Positions 16,007 through 23,163 are shown, counted from the first letter of the stretch. The stretch is 38,426 bases of DNA from Oscillospiraceae bacterium (GCA_024691985.1 JAILNC010000076.1:1-38426); one strand, 5' to 3'. A program made the numbers and translations. Notes: generated by a model not told the origin, from the letters alone.

Positions 16007-17100
16007 CCCTCGACCTCCTGCAGATAGCGTTGGATGACGATCTCGCGGTCGAATTCGCGCGCGGCCTTCTCGTGCCCGGCGAGTCCCATCTGCTCGCGCT
16101 CGGCCTTCGACAGGGAAAGGAAGCGCTCGACCTTGTCGGTGAGGTCTTTGCTGTCGCCGGGGCGGAAGAGATAGCCCGTCACGCCGTCGTCCACCGCGTC
16201 GCGCGAGCCGTTGATGTCGGAGACGATGCAGGCCCGGCCCGTTGCGGCGGATTCCAGCACGGCATTGGGCACGCCCTCGCCGCCCAGCGAGGGGAGGATC
16301 GTGCAGTGGCAGCGGCGGATCCAGCTGTCAATGTCCTTCTGAAAGCCCAGATATTCCACATAGCCCGCGGCCTGCGCGGCCTCGATGGGCGCGCGCAGCT
16401 TCTCCTGCTCGATGAAGCCCGCGAGATAGAAGCGGGTGTTCGGGTGCTTTTCGCGCACGGCCTTCGCGCAGTCGAGAAGCTGATCGATGCCCTTGACGGC
16501 CATGATGCGCCCGCTGTAGAGGAAGCGGATCTCTCCGTCGTCGGGCATGGGCGTGAGGGCGTGCTGCTCAAGATTCACGCCCGAGCCGGGCAGCAGGTCC
16601 CAGTTGTCCTTCACGATGTGATAGCGGACGAAATAGTCCCTGTCGCCGCTGTTCTGGAAGAAAACCTTGTAGCAGTGTCTGATCGAAATGCGGTAGAGCG
16701 CGCGCACGGTTTTGGCCAGCAGGTTGTCGTACACCAGCGAGGAGCCGAGCCCCGTGATGTTGCAGACCTGCCTGTAGCCGAGCCGGTTGGAGGCGAGCGT
16801 GCCGTAGATGTCCGGCTTGGAGGTGTAGCTGAAGATCACGTCGGGCTTGACCTCACGCATGATGCGGCGGTATTGGGACAACAGCTTCAGATCCTCGACG
16901 GGGTTGAGCCCGCGACGGGACATGGGCGTGACGATGATCTCGCAGCCCTGCTCGGCAAAATACGAATTGCGCTCGTCGTCGGGCAGGCTGAGCACGACGC
17001 GGTGCCCGTGCTGCACCAGACGCTCGATCAGCTCGCGCCGGAAGAAATAGAGCGTGATGAAGTGGTTGGAGAGGAAGAGAACGGTTTTCCTATCGGGCAT
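16003..17100 (-). CDS. Glycosyltransferase family 4 (CapM/EpsD-like)
   Basis: 365 residues from the ATG at 17100. The N-terminal domain (VLFLSNHFITLYFFRRELIERL; FSYTSKPDIYGTLAS; CNITGLGSSLVYDN) is characteristic of glycosyltransferases of the PglA/CapM/EpsD type that act early on the lipid-linked sugar. The donor domain has YSGRIMAVKGIDQLLDC and the E-x7-E motif GGEGVPNAVLESAATG. By position and type it may add the second sugar. The start overlaps the SDR gene's end by 11 nt. An in-frame start at 17178 would lie deeper inside that gene, so I reject it. Confidence 0.92.
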   Translation of the reverse strand: MPDRKTVLFLSNHFITLYFFRRELIERLVQHGHRVVLSLPDDERNSYFAEQGCEIIVTPMSRRGLNPVEDLKLLSQYRRIMREVKPDVIFSYTSKPDIYGTLASNRLGYRQVCNITGLGSSLVYDNLLAKTVRALYRISIRHCYKVFFQNSGDRDYFVRYHIVKDNWDLLPGSGVNLEQHALTPMPDDGEIRFLYSGRIMAVKGIDQLLDCAKAVREKHPNTRFYLAGFIEQEKLRAPIEAAQAAGYVEYLGFQKDIDSWIRRCHCTILPSLGGEGVPNAVLESAATGRACIVSDINGSRDAVDDGVTGYLFRPGDSKDLTDKVERFLSLSKAEREQMGLAGHEKAAREFDREIVIQRYLQEVEG

Positions 17101-17977
17101 GGATGTATTCCTCCACCTCGCGTTTAAGGCCGGTTTCAAAGGGCTCCGGCTCGTAGCCGAAGTCGCGGGAGGCGGCATCGTGCGAAAAGCTCCTGTCCTC
17201 GCCGAGGCGCAGCACCTTTTCCACGTAGTCGGCCTTCCCGAGCGTCAGCCCCTTGACGAGCCACGCCCCGGCGACGCCGACGCCCATGGGTACGCTGACG
17301 AAGCGCACCTTCTTGCCGAGGTACTTGCCGATCAGCTCGCACAGCTCGCGCACGCTGACCGGGCGCTCGCCCGAGCAGATGTACTCCCGCTCCGGCAGCG
17401 TCGGGTGCATGGCGGCCTTGTAATAGGCCTGCCCCAGATCGCGGGCGTTGACCGGCTGGACGGGGGCGAGACCGCGGTCGATCATGGGCATGACCGGGAA
17501 GCGGTCGACCATGCGGATGAACTTGGAGACGTTGTGGTCCCGGATGTCCCCGAAGATCATGGTCGGGCGCAGGATGGTCACGTTCATGCCCCGTTCGAGG
17601 TAAGGCTGCATGCTCTCCTCGATCTGCCTGTACACGCCGGAGGCCATCTTGTGCTTGGAGAAGATGCCGCTGGTGTGCACCAGCACAACGTGGCCCACGC
17701 CCCCCTCGGCCTCGATGGCCTCGAGCAGCTTCGGCGTCTCCCAGATGCCGGAGATGTGCACCACGGTGTCCGCCCCCCGCACGAGCGCGCGCAGCGAGTC
17801 TACGTCCTTTGTGCTGCCGACGACCTTTTCGACCTTCAGCCCGGACGCGTCGAGCGCGGCTGTGTTGGAGCTCTGGCGCACCAGGGCGCGCAGCGTCCCG
17901 TCGAAATGGTTGTCGATGAGCTGGCGGAGCAGAAAGCCGCCGGAATGGCCCGTGATGCCCGTGACCGCAAGAAGCAT
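17090..17977 (-). CDS. NAD(P)-dependent epimerase/dehydratase-like SDR protein
   Basis: 295 residues with the Rossmann motif TGITGHSGG (7-14) and the extended-SDR layout (VVHISGIWE, LVHTSGIFS, ILRPTMIFGD, QPVNARDLGQAYYKA). The usual active-site YxxxK appears as Y116-RQI-E120, so the lysine is missing; it may be an atypical SDR with a changed or lost activity. It is the first gene of the polysaccharide operon, with AAAGGAG 6 nt before the ATG at 17977 and a candidate promoter 66-94 nt further upstream. It may make or modify a nucleotide-sugar, but quinone- or flavonoid-type reductases of similar fold cannot be ruled out. Confidence 0.82.
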   Translation of the reverse strand: MLLAVTGITGHSGGFLLRQLIDNHFDGTLRALVRQSSNTAALDASGLKVEKVVGSTKDVDSLRALVRGADTVVHISGIWETPKLLEAIEAEGGVGHVVLVHTSGIFSKHKMASGVYRQIEESMQPYLERGMNVTILRPTMIFGDIRDHNVSKFIRMVDRFPVMPMIDRGLAPVQPVNARDLGQAYYKAAMHPTLPEREYICSGERPVSVRELCELIGKYLGKKVRFVSVPMGVGVAGAWLVKGLTLGKADYVEKVLRLGEDRSFSHDAASRDFGYEPEPFETGLKREVEEYIHAR

Positions 17978-18035
17978 GGCCTTCTCCTTTTCCTCGAACA
18001 CGGAAAAGCCGCGTTCGACAAAAGCACATAATCAT

Positions 18036-18049
18036 TTATCCTAGGATAA
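18036..18049. promoter_or_regulatory. Perfect 14-bp palindrome TTATCCTAGGATAA, candidate operator
   Basis: The perfect palindrome covers the -10 box of the candidate polysaccharide operon promoter. A dimeric repressor bound here would block RNA polymerase. It could also be a by-chance symmetry; no second copy is seen in the window. Confidence 0.45.
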
Positions 18050-18071
18050 CACATTCCGACCTGTTTTACAA
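18043..18071 (-). promoter_or_regulatory. Candidate promoter of the polysaccharide operon
   Basis: On the minus strand TTGTAA and TATCCT stand 17 nt apart (each 4/6 to consensus), 65 nt upstream of the SDR gene start. No other gap in the cluster shows a comparable promoter, so it probably drives the whole run down to the terminator at 4336. Confidence 0.5.
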
Positions 18072-18118
18072 CCGCTGTTTTTTCCCTGCGCCCCCGGCCG
18101 GGGCGAAGCCGAAAGCTG

Positions 18119-18148
18119 TTGACAGGCCTCCCCGCAATGATATATTAT
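18119..18148 (+). promoter_or_regulatory. Candidate promoter of the B3/B4-M20-lyase operon
   Basis: A perfect TTGACA (18119-18124) is followed by TATATT at 16 nt or TATTAT at 18 nt spacing. It is divergent from, and about 50 nt away from, the polysaccharide promoter. It leaves a leader of about 170 nt that contains a long repeat hairpin. Confidence 0.65.
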
Positions 18149-18181
18149 TAACAAAGAAAAAACACTCAGCGCTGATATCAC

Positions 18182-18294
18182 GTAACAGCTGAATCTTCAA
18201 CTGTCATCCTGAGCGAAGCGAAGCGGAGTCGAAGGATCTTTCAAAAGATTCTTCGTCGCCTGCGCTCCTCAGAATGACAAGCTTAAGCTGTTAC
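18182..18294. repeat. Dispersed palindromic repeat, family B (TGTCATCCTGAGCGAAG...AATGACA), copy 1, in an operon leader
   Basis: The core, 18202-18279, folds into one long imperfect stem-loop, and the flanks GTAACAGCT (18182-18190) and AGCTGTTAC (18286-18294) extend the symmetry. Three more family B copies lie at 24914, 25096 and 26192. This one is inside the 5' untranslated leader of the B3/B4 gene. Confidence 0.8.
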
Positions 18295-18320
18295 AACGCA
18301 TTGGGCGCAGAGAAAGGAAA

Positions 18321-18992
18321 ATGCAGTCTATGATCAACGTAAAAACCCACCCCTCGTTTGAGGAAAAGCAGGTGTACTTCGGCGTGGTCGAGGCGCGGTT
18401 CCCGGAGCCGGAGCGCTGGGACCTGGCCGCCTTCGAGGCCCTCAAGCAGACGGAGCTCGCTCAATTGCGTGAGGAACTCAAGGACTACGACCGCGCGGCC
18501 TTCTTCGGCCAGAACCCCTACAACCGCTACTTCAAGAAATACAAGAAGACCTATCCGGTCCTGCAGCAGCTCGAATCGTGGCTGCTCAAGGGCCGCCCCT
18601 TCCCGAGCGGGAACCCGATCAACGAGATCACCTTCCTGGCGGAGCTCAAGACCCGGATGCTCCTCGGCACGCACGACATCGACGCCTTTATCGGCGAGGC
18701 GGAGCTCTTCTGCCCGGACGCGAAGCTCGAGTACACCGGCATCCGCGGCGAGACCGTGCACTGCTATCCCGGCGACGTGACGGGCCGGGACGACGGCGGC
18801 ATCATCCTGAGCATGATCGCCGGGGCTGACGACCGCACCTGTCTGCACCCGGACAGCCGTCACATCTCCTTCCTCTTCTTCGGCGCGCCCGGCGTGACGA
18901 AGGAGGAGATCGCCGCGGTCCAACAGCGCCTGATCTCGTATGTGAAGACCCTCGTCCCCGACATGGAGCCCGAGGCGATCATCCTCGGCTGA
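18321..18992 (+). CDS. B3/B4 (PheT-like) tRNA-binding domain-containing protein
   Basis: 223 residues, matching the free-standing B3/B4 domain family (COG3382-like). This domain is the editing module of the phenylalanyl-tRNA synthetase beta subunit. Recognisable parts are YKKTYPVLQQLESWLLKGRP, PFPSGNPINEITFLAELKTR, LLGTHDIDAF and ETVHCYPGDVTGRDDGG. No catalytic synthetase domain is attached. Proteins of this kind are proposed to bind amino acids or edit mischarged tRNA, but their roles are mostly unproven. It leads an operon with an M20 amidohydrolase (27-nt gap) and a beta-eliminating lyase. The start is uncertain: AAAGGA is only 2 nt from the ATG at 18321, and the in-frame ATG at 18330 is the alternative. 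Confidence 0.85.
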   Translation: MQSMINVKTHPSFEEKQVYFGVVEARFPEPERWDLAAFEALKQTELAQLREELKDYDRAAFFGQNPYNRYFKKYKKTYPVLQQLESWLLKGRPFPSGNPINEITFLAELKTRMLLGTHDIDAFIGEAELFCPDAKLEYTGIRGETVHCYPGDVTGRDDGGIILSMIAGADDRTCLHPDSRHISFLFFGAPGVTKEEIAAVQQRLISYVKTLVPDMEPEAIILG

Positions 18993-19019
18993 CAATAAAA
19001 TAAAATTGGAGGAATCGCC

Positions 19020-20195
19020 ATGAACATCCGCGAACGTACAGAGCAGCTTTTCCCCTACATGCAGGCGCTCCGGCGCGAGTTTCACAGGAATCCCGAGGTC
19101 AGCTTCAAGGAGTTCCGCACCTCCCGCCGGGTGCAGGAGGAGCTCGAGAAGATGGGCGTCCCGTTTTACGTGATCCCGGAGACCACCAACGTCGTGGCTG
19201 AGATCAGGGGCAGCCGCCCCGGCAAGACCATCCTTCTGCGGGCGGACATGGACGCCCTGCCCGTGCAGGAGATGACGGACCTGCCCTTCAAGTCCGAGGT
19301 GGACGGGGCCATGCACGCCTGCGGGCACGACGGCCACACGGCGGCCCTGCTCGGCGCGGCCAAAATCCTGAAAGAGATGCAGGACGAGCTGCCGGGCAAT
19401 GTCAGATTGCTCTTCGAGTCGGGCGAGGAGTTTCGCGGCAGCTTTGAGGTCGTGGAGGCCTCCGGCGCGCTTGACGGCGTCGACCACTGCTTCGGCATCC
19501 ACATCCTCTCGACCCTGCCGGTCGGGAAGATCTCTGTCGAAGAGGGCCCGCGCATGGCGGGCACGGAGCTGTTCACCCTCAAGGTCACGGGCAAGGGCGC
19601 GCACGCCTCTGCGCCCGAGGCCGGCATCGACGCGCTGGTCTGCTCCGCGTCCATCATCATGAACCTGCAGACCATCGTCAGCCGGGAGCTCGCGCCCATG
19701 GACACCGGCCTTGTCACGATCGGCAAGATGACCGCCGGCCAGCGCTTCAACATCATCCCCGAGGAGGCGATCCTCGAGGGCAACCTGCGCTACTACGACC
19801 CGCGGCTCGAGCTCGGCTACAAGGACATGATCGAGCGCATCGCCTTCAACACCGCGGCGGCCTTCCGCTGCAAGTGCGAGATGACCCTCTTCGGCGCGGG
19901 CACGCCGGCCATCATCAACAGCGCGGACGCGGCACGCCGCGGCCAGGCGGCGGTGACGGAGCTTTTCGGCGCGGACGCCGTCGGCACGGTGCCGCCCTGG
20001 ATGGCGGGCGAGGATTTCGCCTTCTACATCAACAAGCTGACGGGCTGCTTCGCCTTTGTCGGCGGCGGCTTCCCGGACAGGGAGAACCCCGCCCACCACA
20101 ACAACCGCTTCGACATCCACGAGGACAGCCTCATGATGAGCGCCGCCCTGCACGCGCAGTACGCGCTGGACTGGCTGACCGAAAACGCGCAGTAA
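19020..20195 (+). CDS. M20D family amidohydrolase (N-acyl-L-amino acid amidohydrolase-like)
   Basis: 391 residues, normal for the family. The metal-binding motif MHACGHDGH (98-106; C101, H103) and ADMDALP (75-81) are intact, and the Glu pair is present as ESGEE (133-137), where QPAEE is more usual. The dimerisation domain carries GKGAHASAPEAGIDA, and the C-terminal metal site is in PPWMAGEDFAFY. Family members release amino acids from N-acyl, carbamoyl or aromatic acyl conjugates. Its neighbour is a PLP beta-lyase, so it may free an N-acylated amino acid for cleavage. GGAGG lies 7 nt before the ATG. The exact substrate is open; no signal peptide is seen, so it acts in the cytoplasm. Confidence 0.92.
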   Translation: MNIRERTEQLFPYMQALRREFHRNPEVSFKEFRTSRRVQEELEKMGVPFYVIPETTNVVAEIRGSRPGKTILLRADMDALPVQEMTDLPFKSEVDGAMHACGHDGHTAALLGAAKILKEMQDELPGNVRLLFESGEEFRGSFEVVEASGALDGVDHCFGIHILSTLPVGKISVEEGPRMAGTELFTLKVTGKGAHASAPEAGIDALVCSASIIMNLQTIVSRELAPMDTGLVTIGKMTAGQRFNIIPEEAILEGNLRYYDPRLELGYKDMIERIAFNTAAAFRCKCEMTLFGAGTPAIINSADAARRGQAAVTELFGADAVGTVPPWMAGEDFAFYINKLTGCFAFVGGGFPDRENPAHHNNRFDIHEDSLMMSAALHAQYALDWLTENAQ

Positions 20196-20247
20196 TTTTG
20201 CCCGTCCGACGGGCTTCGACAATACAATACTTTATGGAGGGAAAACC

Positions 20248-21984
20248 ATGAGCGATCTCAGAAAAACCTATCCCCTGGACGTAGAGCCGCCGATGTCCTG
20301 GACCCACGTCGTGCGCGAGGTCCCGACCGTCACGGTGGAGCAGCGCGAGGAAGCGCTGGAAAAGACCATGTGGAACGAGTTCGCCTTCCCCGCGGGCATG
20401 CTCTATGTGGACACGCTCTCCGACTCCGGCACCACGTCCATGACCGACACCCAGTGGTCGGCGATGTTCCTCGCGGACGAGTCCTACGGCCGCAACAAGG
20501 GCTACTACATCCTGCTCGACGCCTTCCGCGACGCCTTTGAGCGCGGCGACGACCAGAAGCGCCTGATCAATCTTTTGAAGGAGAACGTCGACCGCGACGA
20601 CGTGCGCCGCATGATGGACGAGGTCTATCTGGTCGACTACCAGGGCGGCTACTTCAACGGCGGCAAGTACCAGCTCTCCCGCCCGAACACCTTCCTCGTG
20701 CCCCAGGGCCGCTGCGCCGAGACCCTGCTCTATGACGTGCTCAAGCCCATCTTCGCAAAGAAGTGGCCGGGCCGCACCTTCATCATCCCCTCCAACGCAC
20801 ACTTCGACACCACCGAGGGCAACATCAAGCAGATGGGCAGCATCCCGCGCAACTTCTTCCACAAGGAGATCCTCTTCGACGTGCCCGAGGGCGGCAAGTA
20901 CGCGGTCAACCCCTTCAAGGGCGACATGGATCTGAATAAGCTCCAGACCCTGATCGACACCGTCGGCGCCGAGAGCGTCCCGCTGATCTACACCACCATC
21001 ACGAACAACTCCGTCTGCGGCCAGGCGGTCTCCATGCGCAGCATCCGCGAGACCTCCGCGCTCGCCCACAAGTACGGCATCCCCTACGTCGCCGACTGTG
21101 CGCGCTGGGCCGAGAACGCCTACTTCATCAAGATGAACGAGGAGGGCTACGCCGACAAGAGCCTGTACGAGATCGCCAAGGAGATGTTCTCCTACTTCGA
21201 CGTCGTGTCCGCCTCGCTCAAGAAGAACGGCCACTCCAACATCGGCGGCATGCTGGCCTTCAAGGACCAGGGCCTGTTCTGGCGCAAGTTCTCCGACTTC
21301 AATGAGGACGGCACGGTCAAGGTCGACGTCGGCCACCTGCTCAAGTCCCGCCAGATCGCGGCCTACGGCAACGACTCCTACGGCGGCATGTCCGGCCACG
21401 ACATCATGGCGCTGGCCCAGGGCATGTACGAGGAGGGCCGCCTCGCCTATCAGCGCGAGCGCGTGGAGCAGGTCCAGTACCTCGCCGACCTCTGCACCGC
21501 GGGCGGCGTGCCGGTGGTCCAGCCCGCCGGCGGCCATGCGATCTACCTCGACGTCGACAAGTTCTTCGGCTACAAGCGCGGCCATGAGAGCTTCTGCGGC
21601 ATGGGCCTGTCGCTGGAGCTGATCAAGCGCTACGGCATCCGCGCCTCCGAGCTCGGCGACTGCGGCATGGAGTACGACGAGAAGACGCCCGAGCAGCAGG
21701 CTGAGATCTGCAACGTCGTGCGCCTGGCCATCAACCGTAGCCAGTTCAGCAAGCAGCACATCGAGTATGTCGCCAATGCCTTGATCGCCCTCTACCGCGA
21801 CCGCGACCAGATCCCGAACATGCGCCTGACCTTCGGCAAGGGCATCCCGATGCGCCACTTCCACATGTGGCTCGAGCCCTACGCCCCGAAGAAGGAGGAG
21901 CTCTGCGACGAGGCCAACTATCCCTTCTGGGCCGAGTGGGAGAAGGACCGCGAGGCCAAGCTCAAAAAGTGGGGCCTGAAATAA
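20248..21984 (+). CDS. Tryptophanase/tyrosine phenol-lyase-like PLP-dependent beta-eliminating lyase, enlarged
   Basis: 578 residues, against about 460-470 for tryptophanase or tyrosine phenol-lyase. Conserved parts include DTLSDSGTTSMTDTQW (55-70), QGR at 153-155 (PLP phosphate), F186 (ring stacking), N254, D283 and R286 in VADCAR, and the PLP lysine K326 in SLKKNGHSNIGG. The usual KKD is KKN here. About 50 extra residues lie at 97-147, with more between 340 and 370 and at the C terminus. Where tyrosine phenol-lyase has Arg381 (ERG) this protein has L469 (ELG), closer to tryptophanase. R465 and R492 align with carboxylate-binding arginines. It should cleave the beta-bond of an amino acid to pyruvate and ammonia; the leaving group is unknown. 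GGAGG lies 8 nt upstream. Confidence 0.85.
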   Translation: MSDLRKTYPLDVEPPMSWTHVVREVPTVTVEQREEALEKTMWNEFAFPAGMLYVDTLSDSGTTSMTDTQWSAMFLADESYGRNKGYYILLDAFRDAFERGDDQKRLINLLKENVDRDDVRRMMDEVYLVDYQGGYFNGGKYQLSRPNTFLVPQGRCAETLLYDVLKPIFAKKWPGRTFIIPSNAHFDTTEGNIKQMGSIPRNFFHKEILFDVPEGGKYAVNPFKGDMDLNKLQTLIDTVGAESVPLIYTTITNNSVCGQAVSMRSIRETSALAHKYGIPYVADCARWAENAYFIKMNEEGYADKSLYEIAKEMFSYFDVVSASLKKNGHSNIGGMLAFKDQGLFWRKFSDFNEDGTVKVDVGHLLKSRQIAAYGNDSYGGMSGHDIMALAQGMYEEGRLAYQRERVEQVQYLADLCTAGGVPVVQPAGGHAIYLDVDKFFGYKRGHESFCGMGLSLELIKRYGIRASELGDCGMEYDEKTPEQQAEICNVVRLAINRSQFSKQHIEYVANALIALYRDRDQIPNMRLTFGKGIPMRHFHMWLEPYAPKKEELCDEANYPFWAEWEKDREAKLKKWGLK

Positions 21985-22001
21985 GTCCCGTATATAAGCA
22001 A

Positions 22002-22069
22002 AACAGCAAAGAACGGTGAAATCATTTGCGATTTCACCGTTCTTTGCTGTTCTGGAATTCTGTTTTTTT
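22002..22069 (+). terminator. Strong terminator after the beta-lyase gene (22-bp perfect stem)
   Basis: Arms 22002-22023 and 22030-22051 are perfectly complementary around a 6-nt loop. An eight-T run lies at 22062-22069, about 10 nt beyond the stem. The spacing is longer than usual, but position right after the stop codon supports termination. Confidence 0.75.
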
Positions 22070-22110
22070 CGTCATTGCGAGCCAGTGCGCACACTGGCGT
22101 GGCAATCCGT
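22070..22110. repeat. Dispersed palindromic repeat, family A, copy 2 (intact form)
   Basis: CGTCATTGCGA, a GCCAGT/ACTGGC stem-loop, then GTGGCAATCCGT. This copy shows the uninterrupted form used as reference for the interrupted copy at 26359-26437. Confidence 0.8.
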
Positions 22111-22138
22111 TCCCCCCTGGCCCTCCCTCTCGCCGATA

Positions 22139-22158
22139 ATTTAGAAAAATTTCTAAAT
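22139..22158. promoter_or_regulatory. Operator 1 of sdpR-sdpI (ATTTAGAAA-AA-TTTCTAAAT)
   Basis: A perfect 20-bp palindrome just upstream of the -35 box. Its core TAGAAAAATTTCTA recurs in the palindrome at 22211-22230, and a degenerate third site (ATTTAGAAAAAATTC) lies near 22195. These fit binding by the ArsR-type regulator encoded downstream. Confidence 0.75.
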
Positions 22159-22163
22159 ACCTC

Positions 22164-22192
22164 TTGACATCCCTCCGCCCCTGTGCTAGTAT
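22164..22192 (+). promoter_or_regulatory. Promoter of sdpR-sdpI
   Basis: TTGACA (6/6) and TAGTAT (4/6) are separated by 17 nt. The promoter lies between two near-identical palindromes, so autorepression is the natural reading. Confidence 0.8.
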
Positions 22193-22210
22193 CTATTTAG
22201 AAAAAATTCA

Positions 22211-22230
22211 AATTAGAAAAATTTCTAATT
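22211..22230. promoter_or_regulatory. Operator 2 of sdpR-sdpI (AATTAGAAA-AA-TTTCTAATT)
   Basis: A perfect 20-bp palindrome between the promoter and the sdpR ribosome binding site, sharing its core with operator 1. Binding at both sites would close the promoter. Confidence 0.75.
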
Positions 22231-22247
22231 ACGGGAGGCGATGGACG

Positions 22248-22529
22248 TTGAGCTTCAGCGAGACGATGAAGGCCCTGTCGGATCCCGCGCGGCGTGAGAT
22301 TTTGAACATGCTCAAGGCCGGGCGCATGACGGCGGGGGAGATCGCGGGGCGCTTCGACATGACGAACGCGACGGTGTCCTACCACCTGTCGCAGCTCAAG
22401 AAGGCCGGCCTCGTGTTCGAGAGCCGGGAGAAGAATTTCATTTATTACAGCCTCAACGCCTCGGTGCTGGAGGAAGTGCTGCTCTGGCTCCAGGCGCTGA
22501 GAGGAGGAGAAGAACATGAAAACCAATAA
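22248..22529 (+). CDS. sdpR: SdpR-type ArsR-family autorepressor
   Basis: A 93-residue winged-helix protein. SETMKALSDPARREILNMLKAGRMTAGEIAGRFDMTNATVSYHLSQLKKAGLV gives a complete ArsR-type HTH, and no metal-binding Cys pair is visible. Size and sequence match SdpR of Bacillus subtilis, which represses its own operon and is held at the membrane by SdpI. I use the TTG at 22248 because GGGAGG lies 9 nt before it and this gives the normal SdpR N terminus; longer in-frame starts would overlap the promoter. Its stop overlaps the sdpI start by 14 nt. Twin palindromes around the promoter support autoregulation. Confidence 0.88.
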   Translation: MSFSETMKALSDPARREILNMLKAGRMTAGEIAGRFDMTNATVSYHLSQLKKAGLVFESREKNFIYYSLNASVLEEVLLWLQALRGGEEHENQ

Positions 22530-23148
22530 GAAAACGCTCATTCTGACGACACTGGTCTGCCTGATCCCGATCGTCGCCGGGGCGCTGCTCTACAGCCGCC
22601 TGCCCGAGACGATGGCGACGCACTGGAACATGAACGGCGAGCCGGACGGCTGGTCAAGCCGCGCCTTCGCGGTCTTCGGCCTGCCCGGCATCCTGCTGGC
22701 GGTGAACCTGATCCTGCCCTTCGCGCTGAAGGCCGACCCCAAGCACGGCAACATGAGCGACGCGCTGGTCAAGATCACCATCTGGAGCATCCCGCTGATC
22801 TCCCTGCTCTGCTGCGGCCTTACCCTCGCGCGGGGCCTCGGCTGCACGGTGAGCGTCGAGTTCTGGGTGCCGGTCTTCATGGGCGTGCTGTTCATCGTCA
22901 TCGGCAACTACCTGCCCAAGACCAAGCAGAGCTACACCATGGGCATCAAGCTGCCCTGGACCCTCGACAGCGAGGAGAACTGGAACCGCACGCACCGCCT
23001 CGCGGGCTACCTCTGGGTGCTCGGCGGCGTCCTCTTCCTCGTGATGAGCTTTGTCGGCTGGTCTCTCGCGGCCTTCCTGATCATCCTGGCCGTGATGGTC
23101 CTCGTCCCCACGGCGTACTCGTACCTGCTCTACAGAAAGGGCGTCTGA
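22516..23148 (+). CDS. sdpI: SdpI-family membrane protein (DUF1648 plus SdpI domains)
   Basis: 210 residues with about six membrane helices. The DUF1648 signature appears at about 27-50 (YSRLPETMATHWNMNGEPDG), and the SdpI domain follows with GNYLPKTKQSYTMGIKLPWTL and WNRTHRLAGYLWVLGG. In Bacillus subtilis SdpI gives immunity to the SdpC toxin and traps SdpR. There is no sdpABC toxin operon here, so this is an orphan pair that may sense foreign toxins or envelope stress. GGAGG precedes the ATG and lies inside the end of sdpR. Confidence 0.92.
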   Translation: MKTNKKTLILTTLVCLIPIVAGALLYSRLPETMATHWNMNGEPDGWSSRAFAVFGLPGILLAVNLILPFALKADPKHGNMSDALVKITIWSIPLISLLCCGLTLARGLGCTVSVEFWVPVFMGVLFIVIGNYLPKTKQSYTMGIKLPWTLDSEENWNRTHRLAGYLWVLGGVLFLVMSFVGWSLAAFLIILAVMVLVPTAYSYLLYRKGV

Positions 23149-23163
23149 GCCATTCCCCAAACC

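Noticed and set aside
18149-18320. T-box or amino-acid riboswitch in the leader of the B3/B4-lyase operon
   Set aside because: No T-box consensus or known aptamer pattern is visible; the structure in the leader is a dispersed repeat that also occurs elsewhere in the window.
20131-21864. Minus-strand reading frame of 577 codons opposite the beta-lyase
   Set aside because: It mirrors a well-supported gene and has antisense-type composition.
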